Shown here piece after piece: positions 16,831 through 26,955 of a DNA stretch of 43,360 bases; positions within the stretch are counted from its first letter, which is position 1; every line of letters starts with the position of its first letter. A program made the translations under genes and the position numbers. The stretch is from Chloroflexota bacterium. GTDB taxonomy: Bacteria > Chloroflexota > Chloroflexia > Thermomicrobiales > JADLAZ01. Under the pieces are notes generated by a model. It did no database searches and had not been told where the DNA came from. It saw nothing but the letters and a program-made list of their open reading frames with translations. The stretch covers positions 1 to 43,360 of the forward strand of contig JADLAZ010000053.1 in NCBI GenBank assembly GCA_020849725.1, given 5' to 3'.

Positions 16831-17499
16831 ACGCAGCGTCCCGTTCCCAATGTCGGCCAACAGGGCCGGCAGTGGCAGGTCGGCCAGCGACGCCAGGCGG
16901 CGGTCGGCGTGGTCGAGCGACAGCGTCGCCGTCAGTGCGTTCGGCACGGCCACGCAGTAGAGGCCGGCGCGCTTGGCCGCCATCACGCCATTGGGCGAGT
17001 CTTCCAGCACCAGCGCCTCGGCCGGCGTCAGGCCCAGCCCGGCCAGCGCCGCCTGGTAGAGCGCCGGGTCCGGCTTGGTGCGGGCCACGTCTTCGGCGGT
17101 GCGGATGATGGCAAATCGATCGAGCAGCCCCAGCCGCATCAGGTGGCCGGTGACCCACTCGCGCCGCGAGCTAGAGGCGATCGCCAGCCCCAGTCCCATG
17201 GCACGCGCCGCGTCGAGGTAATCGACCACGCCCGGCAGCGGCGGCTGCGCCTCGATGATCCCCGTCACCCGCGCGCGCTTGTCGCGACGCAGCGCCGCTC
17301 GGTCCAGTGGCCGGCCCAGGCGGCTCTCCAGGTCGGCGTAGGGGTCGAACACAAGGTCGGCGGTGCCAATGCAGGCCGCCCACGTCACCAGCGCCAGCTC
17401 CTGGCCGTGGGCAGCGTACAGGTCGCGCCAGACGGTGAACTCGGGCACTTCCGTGTCCAGGATCAACCCGTCGAAGTCGAAGATGAGCGCCTTGATCAC
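16813..17499 (-). CDS. HAD-family hydrolase, beta-phosphoglucomutase-like
   Basis: A 228-residue subfamily IA haloacid dehalogenase-type phosphatase or phosphomutase. Seen: motif I FDFDGLILDTE (7-17, nucleophile Asp8), cap domain (about 20-90), motif II IASSS, motif III Lys in RTKPDPALY, and motif IV LVLEDSPNGVMAAKRAGL. The order and length are normal, and the DGLILDTE variant is typical of beta-phosphoglucomutase-like enzymes. ATG 17499 overlaps the stop of the upstream membrane gene by 4 bp. It is last in an apparent operon with a GH4 glycosidase, so a sugar phosphate is a reasonable substrate guess. The C-terminus derives from a dispersed repeat. Confidence 0.9.
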   Translation of the reverse strand: MIKALIFDFDGLILDTEVPEFTVWRDLYAAHGQELALVTWAACIGTADLVFDPYADLESRLGRPLDRAALRRDKRARVTGIIEAQPPLPGVVDYLDAARAMGLGLAIASSSRREWVTGHLMRLGLLDRFAIIRTAEDVARTKPDPALYQAALAGLGLTPAEALVLEDSPNGVMAAKRAGLYCVAVPNALTATLSLDHADRRLASLADLPLPALLADIGNGTLRDGNRE

Positions 17500-17891
17500 G
17501 CCGCCGCTCCCCCTGGTTCGTGTGAGGTCCGCGCCAGGCCGCTGCCCAGGGTCACGAGTGCCAGCACGAGTGCCGGCACGAGGAGCAAGCCGATGGACAA
17601 CAAGCTGAGCAGCGTGCCGAGGAGCAGCGCCAGCGTGCCAGCGACGATGAGGGCGAACCAGCGCCGACCGCCGCCGCGGCCGTGCCGCGCCGCCCCGACG
17701 GTCACCACCCCCATCGCGACCAGCATCAGCAGGAGGAAGGTGACGGACCCCGGATTGAGGCTCTCCTCGGCGATGCTGCGCCAGTTGCCCTGACCGTCAG
17801 TGTAGCTTGGGCGGAAGACCGCATAGGCGAGGCTAGTCCCGCCGACGAGGAGCGTCAGCATCCCACCGACGCGCTCGAGTGTGCTGGCCAT
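17496..17891 (-). CDS. Membrane protein of unknown function
   Basis: A 131-residue protein with about four hydrophobic segments: LTLLVGGTSLAYAVF, SVTFLLLMLVAMGVVTVG, WFALIVAGTLALLLGTLL and a last LLLVPALVLALVTLGSGL. A basic loop (RHGRGGGRR) lies between the second and third. I do not recognise the family. ATG 17891 follows GGAGA at good spacing and lies about 40 bp after the GH4 gene; the 3' end overlaps the HAD start, so it belongs to the same transcript. Confidence 0.7.
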   Translation of the reverse strand: MASTLERVGGMLTLLVGGTSLAYAVFRPSYTDGQGNWRSIAEESLNPGSVTFLLLMLVAMGVVTVGAARHGRGGGRRWFALIVAGTLALLLGTLLSLLSIGLLLVPALVLALVTLGSGLARTSHEPGGAAA

Positions 17892-17931
17892 TGGCCTGTC
17901 TCCTGCCGACGATGGTGGGGTGTGCTGCACG

Positions 17932-19239
<1,308 letters not shown>

Positions 19240-19428
19240 TGTGCTCCCCCAATCGTTGTGACGCCGCCCGCAGTCCCGGTCGGTGGCGGAACCCCGCCAG
19301 TGACCCAATGGCAGTATGATAGACTAACAGGGTCCGTTGGCGGCACGATGGAGCGGCCGCGACGGACATGGATGAAGCGCCGGCGGCAGCACCCGGCGCA
19401 AGGCCCAGCGTGGAGGAGGACAGGCGAG

Positions 19429-20901
19429 ATGGTGCAGACTGCAGTTCAGCAGGCCAACCTGTATATCAACGGCGAGTGGGTCAGCGCGCCGGGCGGCAAG
19501 ACGTTCGACGTCACCAATCCGGCCACTGGTGAGGTCATCGGTCAGGTGGCCGATGGTTCGCGCGAGGATGCCAAGCGAGCGATCGCGGCGGCCGAGGCGG
19601 CGCTGCCAGCCTGGCGAGCCATGACCGCCGAGCAGCGCGCCGACCTGCTGACGGCCGCCTTCCGGCGCATCAACGAGAAGGTTGACGAGATCGCGCGCGT
19701 GCTTACCTCGGAGAACGGCAAGCCGCTGACCGAGGCGAAGGGCGAGACCGGAGGCGGCGCCAAGTTCCTGCTCTGGGCCGCCGAAGAGGCCAAGCGCATT
19801 TACGGCCGCACCGTGCCGTCGTCCAGCCCAACCACGCGCTTCATGGTCATCAAGCAGCCGGTCGGCGTCGTTGGCGCGATCACACCCTGGAACTTTCCAT
19901 TCAGCATGCTGACGCGCAAGCTCGGCCCGGCGCTGGCGGCCGGCTGCACGGCCGTCCTTCGGCCGGCCAAGTACACGCCGCTGACAGCGGTCGAGCTCTT
20001 CAAGATCTTTGACGAGGTCGGGTTCCCCAAGGGCGTCGTCAACCTGGTCACGAGCTCCAGCGCCTCAACCATCGGCGACGAGTTCATCGAGAACCCGGCC
20101 GTGCGCAAGATCACCTTCACCGGCTCGACCGAAGTCGGCAAGCAGATCATGGCCAGGGCGGCCGGCCAGGTGAAGCGCGTGTCGATGGAGCTGGGCGGCC
20201 ACGCGCCGTTCATCGTGTTTGACGACGCCGATCTGGAGAAGGCGGCCCGCGCCGCCATCTGGACCAAGTTCCGCAACGCCGGCCAGACTTGCGTCTGCAC
20301 CAATCGACTCTACGTCCAGCGCAGCGTCGTCGACCGCTTCAGTCAGCGCGTGGCCGAGTTGGCTGGGGCGATGAAGGTCGGCAACGGCCTGGAGGCCGGC
20401 GTCGAGATCGGGCCGATGATCGACCGGCAAGGCTTCGAGAAGACGGTCGAGCACATCCACGACGCGGTGACCAAGGGGGCGCGCGTGCTGGCCGGTGGCC
20501 AGCCGGCACAGGTCGGTGGCAACGGCCACGGCAATGGACACGGTGTCTATTTCCACCAGCCGACAGTGCTGGCGGACGTCACGTCCAGTATGGCCATCAC
20601 CCACGAGGAAACCTTCGGCCCGGTGCTGCCGATCATCACCTTTGATACCGAGGAAGAGGTGATCGGCCTGGCCAACAACACCCAGTATGGCCTGGCCGCC
20701 TACTTCTTCGCCCGCGACATCGGCCGTGTCTTCCGCGTGGCTGAGGCGCTGGAATACGGCATCATCGGCGCCAACGAGCAGTACCCGGTCGCGGCCCAGG
20801 TGCCGTTCGGCGGCTACAAAGAGTCCGGCGTCTCCCGCGAGAACGGCTCCGAAGGGGTCGACGCCTTCCTGGAGACCAAGACCATCGGCATCGGGCTGTA
20901 G
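19429..20901 (+). CDS. NAD(P)-dependent aldehyde dehydrogenase, succinate-semialdehyde dehydrogenase-like
   Basis: A 490-residue class I-type aldehyde dehydrogenase oxidising an aldehyde to its acid. Seen: TPWNFPFSM (152-160), FTGSTEVGKQIM, general-base Glu254 in MELGGHAP, catalytic Cys288 in NAGQTCVC, HEETFGPVLPI and PFGGYKESG. ELGG-AP and GQTCVCTNR point to the GabD/SSADH branch. ATG 19429 follows GGAGGAGGA; the long open frame upstream is antisense to the GH4 gene and is not part of it. Oddities: where most family members have KPAE in the coenzyme site this protein has RPAK (178-181), and a Gly/Asn/His-rich insert (GGNGHGNGHG) sits before the YFHQPTVL strand. Confidence 0.94.
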   Translation: MVQTAVQQANLYINGEWVSAPGGKTFDVTNPATGEVIGQVADGSREDAKRAIAAAEAALPAWRAMTAEQRADLLTAAFRRINEKVDEIARVLTSENGKPLTEAKGETGGGAKFLLWAAEEAKRIYGRTVPSSSPTTRFMVIKQPVGVVGAITPWNFPFSMLTRKLGPALAAGCTAVLRPAKYTPLTAVELFKIFDEVGFPKGVVNLVTSSSASTIGDEFIENPAVRKITFTGSTEVGKQIMARAAGQVKRVSMELGGHAPFIVFDDADLEKAARAAIWTKFRNAGQTCVCTNRLYVQRSVVDRFSQRVAELAGAMKVGNGLEAGVEIGPMIDRQGFEKTVEHIHDAVTKGARVLAGGQPAQVGGNGHGNGHGVYFHQPTVLADVTSSMAITHEETFGPVLPIITFDTEEEVIGLANNTQYGLAAYFFARDIGRVFRVAEALEYGIIGANEQYPVAAQVPFGGYKESGVSRENGSEGVDAFLETKTIGIGL

Positions 20902-20910
20902 GCGCTCTGC

Positions 20911-20950
20911 GCCGGCCCCGCGGCGGGTGAAACCACCGCGGGGCCGGCTT
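20911..20950 (+). terminator. Terminator after the aldehyde dehydrogenase
   Basis: A perfect 13-bp stem GCCGGCCCCGCGG (20911-20923) / CCGCGGGGCCGGC (20936-20948) with a 12-nt loop containing GTGAAA, ten bases after the stop codon and followed by TTCT. A very stable hairpin with a poor T-tract. Confidence 0.75.
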
Positions 20951-21000
20951 CTCCGGCCGCTACCAACTCCCCCATGCGTCCCCGTCGTGGAAGGCTGGGT

Positions 21001-21636
21001 ATGAGCGTCGACGCCGGGGCGACGACTACGCTGACGCGCCGGCAGGCGCTGTGGCTGGCCTGCAAGCCGAAGTCGTGCTGCTACCAGGCGATGGTCGTGC
21101 CGACCGGCCGCGATGTCTGGCGCATCAGCCGGACGCTCGATGCGCCGCCCTGGACCTACCTGGTCTACTTCCGCTCGCCTCAGCCGCGGCGCGACGCCTT
21201 CCGTCTCGACCGTTCCGGCGCGACGTACCGGCTGCTGCTGGCCAAGGGCGTGACCCGACGGACGAAATCACCGGCGCCGTGCATCTTCCTGCTGCGCGCC
21301 CGCGACGGCTCGCATCGCTGCGGCCTGGACGCGCTGCGGCCGATGGTCTGCCAGACTTTTCCGGTCGACGTCATCGACGGCGTCGTCTGTGTCCAGAGCC
21401 AGCCCGGCTGCACCTGCCGCGCCTGGGCGGTGACTGACATGGACACCGGCGTCGAGCGGCATCTGGTCGCCCGCCAGCAGCGCGAGGCAGAGGAGTACTG
21501 TGCGGTCGTCGCACGGTGGAACGCGCTGGTCGACGCCGCGCCGCCGGAGGCGACGATCGCGTTTCCGCACTACTGCGACTTCCTGCTGGCCGCCTACGAC
21601 GCGCTGCCGGATGAGGCAGAGGCGGACGAGGCATGA
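21001..21636 (+). CDS. YkgJ-family cysteine cluster protein, first of two
   Basis: A 211-residue protein of the YkgJ/FliB-like zinc or iron-binding family of uncertain function. Cysteines: ACKPKSCCYQ near the start, PCIFL, RCGLDALRPMVCQTFP and CTCRAW. The GLDALRPMVCQTFP core is the family signature. The first cluster is CxxxSCC rather than the usual CxxCxxCC, so this copy has lost part of the pattern that its neighbour keeps. ATG 21001 follows GGAAGG; an upstream ATG at 20974 is less likely. It overlaps the second copy by 4 bp. Confidence 0.82.
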   Translation: MSVDAGATTTLTRRQALWLACKPKSCCYQAMVVPTGRDVWRISRTLDAPPWTYLVYFRSPQPRRDAFRLDRSGATYRLLLAKGVTRRTKSPAPCIFLLRARDGSHRCGLDALRPMVCQTFPVDVIDGVVCVQSQPGCTCRAWAVTDMDTGVERHLVARQQREAEEYCAVVARWNALVDAAPPEATIAFPHYCDFLLAAYDALPDEAEADEA

Positions 21637-22466
21637 GCGACGACGCGCATCACAACCCGTGCGCCACCTGTGGCCGCTGCTGCCACTCGTACGTCGTGCC
21701 GGTCTCAGGCGAGGATATCTGGCGCATCAGCACGGCGCTGCGCCTCAGCCCGGCCGCCTATCTGGTGGCCTGCCCGCAAAAGGAGCCGACGCCGGAAGGT
21801 TTCCGGCTCCAGCGCGACGGGCCGACCTACTTCCTGGCGCTCGACAAGCGCGGTCCTTTCGGCCGGCACCGGCCGTGCGTCTTCCTGGTGCGGTTGGGCG
21901 GCGGCCACGAGCGCTGCGGCATCTACGCCCACCGCCCGATCGTCTGCCGCACCTACCCGATGCAGTTCCGCAGCGGCGTCATCAGCGAGCGATCAGCCTC
22001 GCTCTGCCCGCCCAACTCCTGGCCGGCGGCGGTCGTCCAGCGGCCGGTCTGGCGCCAGCAGTATCTGCAGCAGCGCCAGAGCTTCGACGTCCACGCGCTC
22101 GTCGTCGCCCGCTGGAACGCCCGTGTCGCTGCCGGCCACCCCGACCAGATCTTCCGCATGCACGAGTTCAGCAGCTACTTGCTCAACGCCTACGATCAGC
22201 TCGACCAGCTCCGCCAGGCGCTCGGCACGTCCGGCATGGGTGCGGTCGCGGCGACCTGGGGCCAGCTGCCGCCCGGGCTGTCGCCGGATGGGCCGGTCCA
22301 GTTGCGCGGCGACGAGTTGCCCTGGTTGCGCTACGTGACGCAGGCACGGGCAATCGTGGAGCGCTTCTACCCCGGCGTGCCGTCATCGCCGCTGCTGCCC
22401 TGGCTGCTGCGCGATGCCGCCCCGCCCGGCATGGACGGAGAGAGTCAGGAGGGCCAGGAGACGTAG
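21633..22466 (+). CDS. YkgJ-family cysteine cluster protein, second of two
   Basis: A 277-residue paralogue of the gene before it, with the full pattern CATCGRCCHSY (10-20), PCVFLVR, RCGIYAHRPIVCRTYPMQF and a further Cys in SLCPPNSW. These eight or so cysteines are expected to bind an Fe-S cluster or zinc. Shared blocks with the upstream copy (V-SG-D-WRIS-L, RW-A-V) show a tandem duplication. The C-terminal 100 residues are extra and end in a hydrophilic tail. The start ATG overlaps the upstream stop, so the pair is translationally coupled. The function is not established. Confidence 0.85.
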   Translation: MSDDAHHNPCATCGRCCHSYVVPVSGEDIWRISTALRLSPAAYLVACPQKEPTPEGFRLQRDGPTYFLALDKRGPFGRHRPCVFLVRLGGGHERCGIYAHRPIVCRTYPMQFRSGVISERSASLCPPNSWPAAVVQRPVWRQQYLQQRQSFDVHALVVARWNARVAAGHPDQIFRMHEFSSYLLNAYDQLDQLRQALGTSGMGAVAATWGQLPPGLSPDGPVQLRGDELPWLRYVTQARAIVERFYPGVPSSPLLPWLLRDAAPPGMDGESQEGQET

Positions 22467-22563
22467 GCGACCACGAGGACCACGAGAGGCAGCGATCCAG
22501 GGGTGCTTCGTGAAACCCTCTTACGATCTGGGACCGGTCTACTCCTTCCACTCGGTCTATCCC

Positions 22564-24207
22564 TCACTCTGGCGGCGCGAGCGGCAACGTGAACGAGAAG
22601 CGCGCGCCCGCGCCGGGCACGCTCTCGGCGGCAACCGTGCCGCCCATCACCTCGACCAACTCGCGCACGATCGCCAGGCCAAGGCCAGCCCCGCCGCTGG
22701 CGCGGTCGCGGGCGTCGTCACCGCGGTAGAAGCGCTCGAAGACGTGCGGCACTGCCTCGGCCGGAATGCCATCGCCGGTATCCTCGACGGTGATCAGCAT
22801 CCGGCCGGCGCGCGCCTCGGCCCGCAGCGAGATCAGGCCACCCTCGGGCGTGTGGCGCAGCGCGTTGCGCACCAGATTGCCCAGCACCTGGGCGACGCGC
22901 GCGCGGTCGGCCAGCGCCGGCGGTAGGTTGGGCGCGCTGGCGGTCACGATCGTCACCTGACGCTCCCGGCGGGCGACGGCGCGGACGCTGCCAGCCACCT
23001 CCTCGATCACCTCGCCAAGCTCGACCGGACCGAGCGTCAGCGGCAGCGCGCCAGCCTCAGTCGTCGATAGTGTGAACAGGTCGTCGATCAGCCCGCCCAG
23101 GCGCTCCGCTTCGCGGTGGGCAATGGTCAGGTCGGTTTGGCCCTGAGCGTCGACGGTCTCGCCCCGCAACAGCACGGCTTCGAGGTGGCCCCGGATCGAC
23201 GCCAGCGGCGTGCGCAGCTCGTGTGAAACATTGGCGACCAGGTCACGCTTGGACTGAAGGAGCGTCTCGGCACGCTGCTTTTGCGCCGCCAGCTCGGCGA
23301 AGGTAGCGGCTAGCTGGTCAGCCATCGTGTTCCAGCGCCGTGCCAGATGCCCGACCTCATCGGCCGGACCCGCATCGACGCGCCGGTTCAGGTCACCGGC
23401 GGCAAAGGCGTCGGCGGCCCGCCCGAGCCGTTCCAGACGGGCGACGAGCCCTCGCGACAGCAGAAAGGCGACCAGGCTGGCGGCGGCCAGCGCGAAGATA
23501 GATGCGCCGGCCAGCACGGTGGCGCTGGCGGTGATGAAGATGCCCAGTGCCCGCCGCAGGTTGCCGGCCCGGTCGGGCGGCGGCAGTGTGGCTTTGGCCA
23601 CGATGACAGCCGCGATCGGCCGGTCGCGCGCGTCAAGCACCGGCGCGGCTCCCAGCGCCGCCGGTATGCCGCCGGGTCGGCTGGCAACCAGCCGGCGCGG
23701 ATCGCGCTCGCCGGCCAGCGCGGCGGCGACGAGCGCCGACCATTCGGCGCGCTCTGGTGGGGCGAAGGCGACGCCGGCCGGGTCAGAGCTGCCAAGCAGC
23801 CGGCCGTCGGCGCCGACGACGACGATGTAGGCCATGTTCGTCAACGACTGCCAGGCCCACGGTGACCGGCGGCTCGCCTCGGCTGCCAGCGGCGGGCCGC
23901 CGCCTCCTAGATGCAGACGTCCAGTCGCCAGCGCCTGCAAGATGACGTTCAATTCGGTCGACGGCGCACTGCCGCCGACCAGCGCCTCGATGGCACTCGC
24001 CACCTGGCGCGCGTCCAACGCCGGTTCGCGGGCCGGGTCAGTTTGCGCGCCGATCCCACCGATGGCAATGATGGTGATGACGGCCGTCATCGCCATCAGG
24101 GTGACGGCAACCGCGGCCAGGTGAGAGAGCGTCAACTTCCAGCGCAGGCGGGTCAGCGCGCCGCCAATCGGTGCTGTCGCATCGGCCGGCATGTTCTCTC
24201 TCATCAT
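22564..24207 (-). CDS. Sensor histidine kinase
   Basis: A 547-residue membrane kinase. Layout: TM1 about 29-50, extracytoplasmic sensor about 55-220 (PAS/CACHE-like features such as MAYIVVVGADGRLLGSSDP), TM2 222-250, HAMP 251-303, coiled linker, HisKA with phospho-acceptor His329 in VSHELRTPL, then the HATPase domain with N box NLVRNAL (444-450), DTGDGIP (476-482) and GAGLGLAI (507-514). All kinase motifs are intact. It is last in the leftward run that begins with an OmpR-type regulator 3.8 kb away, with cobalamin genes between; they probably form a pair. ATG 24207 follows TTGAGG. Confidence 0.94.
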   Translation of the reverse strand: MMRENMPADATAPIGGALTRLRWKLTLSHLAAVAVTLMAMTAVITIIAIGGIGAQTDPAREPALDARQVASAIEALVGGSAPSTELNVILQALATGRLHLGGGGPPLAAEASRRSPWAWQSLTNMAYIVVVGADGRLLGSSDPAGVAFAPPERAEWSALVAAALAGERDPRRLVASRPGGIPAALGAAPVLDARDRPIAAVIVAKATLPPPDRAGNLRRALGIFITASATVLAGASIFALAAASLVAFLLSRGLVARLERLGRAADAFAAGDLNRRVDAGPADEVGHLARRWNTMADQLAATFAELAAQKQRAETLLQSKRDLVANVSHELRTPLASIRGHLEAVLLRGETVDAQGQTDLTIAHREAERLGGLIDDLFTLSTTEAGALPLTLGPVELGEVIEEVAGSVRAVARRERQVTIVTASAPNLPPALADRARVAQVLGNLVRNALRHTPEGGLISLRAEARAGRMLITVEDTGDGIPAEAVPHVFERFYRGDDARDRASGGAGLGLAIVRELVEVMGGTVAAESVPGAGARFSFTLPLAPPE

Positions 24208-24244
24208 GATGCCTCAAGCCCACCTCTTCGATGTGACGGACGTA

Positions 24245-24279
24245 GGCGCCAACACTGGCTCCATGCCTCAGTTGGCGCC
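24245..24279. repeat. Inverted repeat between cobQ and the histidine kinase
   Basis: Perfect 9-bp arms GGCGCCAAC (24245-24253) and GTTGGCGCC (24271-24279) with a 17-bp spacer, in the 85-bp gap upstream of the kinase gene. It could be a weak attenuator or an operator; there is no T-tract. Confidence 0.5.
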
Positions 24280-24292
24280 GGGGGCGGAGAGA

Positions 24293-25849
24293 TCAGCCGC
24301 CCGGCGGTGCGCGGAGGCCAAGATTCGCCCGGACCGCCGCGATGTCGAGATGACGCCCGACGTGATCGGCCAGCCGGTCGAATGCGTCCTGTTCCCGGCT
24401 TGGAGCGGCGATGTGCCGATCGGCGCCGCTGTCCACCGTCGCACCGACAGCGGCAAGGACGGCTGACCGGACAGCGGCATTGTGAAACAGACCGTGGATG
24501 TAGGTGCCGAACCGCCGGCCATCCCAGCTCAGCGCGCCGTCGGCGACGGCGATCCCCGTGTCGCGCCGCCGCAGGTCGGCCAGGCGCGGTCCGAGACCAG
24601 CCGTCGCGCCGAGGTGGATCTCATAGCCCGTAATCGGCGCGCCGTCGGTGCCGGCCAGCAGCCCACGCGCCGCTTCAGCACGGATGACGCCGTCCACTTG
24701 GTGCGTCGCCTTGACGGCGGCGAAGGTCGTCTCGACCGGCAGCAGGCCAAGCCCCGCCATTGCCTCTCGATCGGACTCGGCCCGCGACGGGTCGCGGATG
24801 ACGTGGCCCATCATCTGGAAGCCGCCGCACAGCCCGATCACCGGCGTGCCGACGTCGGCCAGCGCCAGCAGCGCCGACGCCAGGCCCGTCTCGCGCAGCC
24901 AGGTCAGGTCGGCGATGGTGCTCTTGCTGCCAGGCAGGACGATCAGGTCCGGCCGGCCAAACTCGACCGCGTCGGCGACGAAGCGGACCCGGACGCCCGG
25001 CTCGGCCGCCAGTGGGTCGAGGTCGTCGAAGTTGCTGATGCGCGGATACCGGATGGCGACGATGGTGACCGCGCCGGAATCACTGGTCGTCGGCTCGGCT
25101 GGCCGATCGAGCGCGGTCGAGTCCTCCTCGGCCAGCCCCAGGCGCGGCAGGTAAGGGATGACGCCCAGCACCGGCAATCCCGTGCGCTCCTCAAGGATGC
25201 GCACCCCGTCGGCAAACAGGGTAGCGTCGCCACGGAAGCGATTCACGATCAACCCAGCTAGCAGCACCCGCTCCTCCGGTGGGAGAAGCTTGACCGTGCC
25301 GATCAGTGCGGCGAAGACGCCGCCGCGGTCGATGTCGGCGACAAGCAGCACCGGCGCCCGGGCATGGCGAGCCACGGCCATGTTGACCAGGTCGCCGCGC
25401 GTCAGGTTCAGCTCGGCCGGGCTGCCAGCACCCTCGATCACGACCAGATCGTGGGCCGCCCGCAGCCGATCGAGCGACTCGGTCACGACAGCAAAGAGCT
25501 GGCGACGGCGCTCGGCGTCGCGGTAGTACTCGGCGGCCGAGAGGTGACCGACGACGCGCCCGCGTACGATGAGTTGCGAGCAGGCCTCGGCCTCCGGTTT
25601 GAGTAGGATCGGGTTCATGTCGACCGTCGGCTCGACACCGGCGGCGGCAGCCTGGACTGCCGTCGAGCGGCCAATCTCGCCACCGTCGGCGGTGACGGCG
25701 CTGTTGAGCGCCATGTTCTGGGCCTTGAAGGGGGCGACGCGCCAGCCTTCGCGCGCGAAGATCCGGCAGAGCGCCGCGACGAGCGTGCTCTTGCCGACCG
25801 ACGAAGCCGTGCCCTGGACCATCACGACCCGGCCGAGCGGCGGACTCAT
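24293..25849 (-). CDS. cobQ: Cobyric acid synthase CobQ
   Basis: ATP- and glutamine-dependent enzyme amidating four carboxylates of adenosylcobyrinic acid a,c-diamide. Of 518 residues: N-terminal P-loop-like GTASSVGKST (13-22) with FKAQNMALNSAVTADG, the DTB-synthetase-like middle (VVIEGAGSPAELNL, VLLVADIDRGGVFA), and a C-terminal triad glutaminase with Cys in LCGGFQMMG and His in YIHGLFHN. The length is right for the family. ATG 25849 overlaps the stop of the aminotransferase gene by 4 bp. It works after CobD and CbiB in the same late cobalamin pathway, encoded just upstream. Confidence 0.97.
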   Translation of the reverse strand: MSPPLGRVVMVQGTASSVGKSTLVAALCRIFAREGWRVAPFKAQNMALNSAVTADGGEIGRSTAVQAAAAGVEPTVDMNPILLKPEAEACSQLIVRGRVVGHLSAAEYYRDAERRRQLFAVVTESLDRLRAAHDLVVIEGAGSPAELNLTRGDLVNMAVARHARAPVLLVADIDRGGVFAALIGTVKLLPPEERVLLAGLIVNRFRGDATLFADGVRILEERTGLPVLGVIPYLPRLGLAEEDSTALDRPAEPTTSDSGAVTIVAIRYPRISNFDDLDPLAAEPGVRVRFVADAVEFGRPDLIVLPGSKSTIADLTWLRETGLASALLALADVGTPVIGLCGGFQMMGHVIRDPSRAESDREAMAGLGLLPVETTFAAVKATHQVDGVIRAEAARGLLAGTDGAPITGYEIHLGATAGLGPRLADLRRRDTGIAVADGALSWDGRRFGTYIHGLFHNAAVRSAVLAAVGATVDSGADRHIAAPSREQDAFDRLADHVGRHLDIAAVRANLGLRAPPGG

Positions 25850-26955
25850 GCCGATCCCTCCGCGCGCAGCGCCACCAGCACCGCGACCAGCCGGCGACAC
25901 TCGCCCGGCCGGCGCACGGCCACCCGAAGGTGCGCCGGCAGCCCGAACGAGGCGCAGTCGCGCACCAGCAGTCCCTGTGCCAGCAGCCGACGGCGGACGG
26001 CGGCCGCGTCGCCGACGTGCACCAGCAGCCAGTTCGCCTGCCCGGCCACAACCGGATAGCCGGCGCGAATCAGCGCGGTGACGAGCCAGCGTTTGGTCGC
26101 CGTCAGTCGGGCGCGATCGCGCGCCAGGTGGGTATCGTCGGCCGCGAGCGCCGCCAGCCCGGCGGCCTGGGCCAGTGCGTTGACCGTCCACGATGGCTGG
26201 AGCCGGTGGGGCGCTGCCAGCGTCGCCGGGCGCGCCAGCAGATAGCCGAGGCGCAGCCCGGCCAGCGCGTAGCCCTTCGTCAGTGACCGCAGCAGCAGCA
26301 GGTGCATGCCGTGGGGGCCGGTCAGTAGCGGCGTCAGGTTCGGTGGCGCGCCCTTCAGCAGCAGATCGGCGTAGGCCTCGTCGATGACGAGTTGTCCGCC
26401 GACTGCCGCGGTCGTCGCCAGCAGGTCGGTGGCGGCCGCGCTGTCGAGTGTGTCACCGGTCGGATTGTTCGGCGCACACAGCCAGACCAGGCGCGGCCGG
26501 CTGGCCTGGATCGCCGCCCGCAGCCGGCGCCAGTCGAGCCCGTCACCCAGCGGCAGCGCCCAGGCGACCTCGGTGACGCACCCGCCCGCCAATGCCGACG
26601 CGTGGGCGTACTCGCCGAAGGTGGGCGTCGCCACCAGTACCGGGTCGCCGGGCCGCACGACCGCCCGCGCCACCAGGTGAATCAGCTCGGCTGCGCCGTT
26701 GCCGCATAGCAGCCAGTCGGCTGGCCGACCGACGCGAGCCGCCAGTGCGGCGCGTAACGCGTGGCACGCACGGTCCGGATAGCGCTCCAGGGCGACCCGA
26801 CGCACCGCTGCCCGCACGCCTGACGGCGGGCCGTATGGATTGACGTTGGCGCTAAAGTCGATGACCTGATCGGGCCGCAGCCCGGCGGCGGCCAGTTCGG
26901 CGTGATCGGGTCCGCCGTGGGCGACCGTGAGCGGTGGCGGGCTGATTGCGCTCAT
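25846..26955 (-). CDS. cobD: Threonine-phosphate decarboxylase CobD (aminotransferase class I/II)
   Basis: PLP enzyme making (R)-1-amino-2-propanol phosphate from threonine phosphate, the linker of the cobalamin nucleotide loop. Seen in 369 residues: VIDFSANVNPYGPP (31-44), CGNGAAELIHL, APNNPTGDTL, DEAYADLL and the PLP lysine in SLTKGYALAGLRLGYL, followed by Arg in LRVAVRRPGE for carboxylate binding. The N-terminal HGG and NVNPYGPP separate CobD from HisC-type relatives, and the cobalamin neighbours support this. The stop overlaps cobQ and the start overlaps the cbiB stop by 4 bp each. Confidence 0.93.
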   Translation of the reverse strand: MSAISPPPLTVAHGGPDHAELAAAGLRPDQVIDFSANVNPYGPPSGVRAAVRRVALERYPDRACHALRAALAARVGRPADWLLCGNGAAELIHLVARAVVRPGDPVLVATPTFGEYAHASALAGGCVTEVAWALPLGDGLDWRRLRAAIQASRPRLVWLCAPNNPTGDTLDSAAATDLLATTAAVGGQLVIDEAYADLLLKGAPPNLTPLLTGPHGMHLLLLRSLTKGYALAGLRLGYLLARPATLAAPHRLQPSWTVNALAQAAGLAALAADDTHLARDRARLTATKRWLVTALIRAGYPVVAGQANWLLVHVGDAAAVRRRLLAQGLLVRDCASFGLPAHLRVAVRRPGECRRLVAVLVALRAEGSA

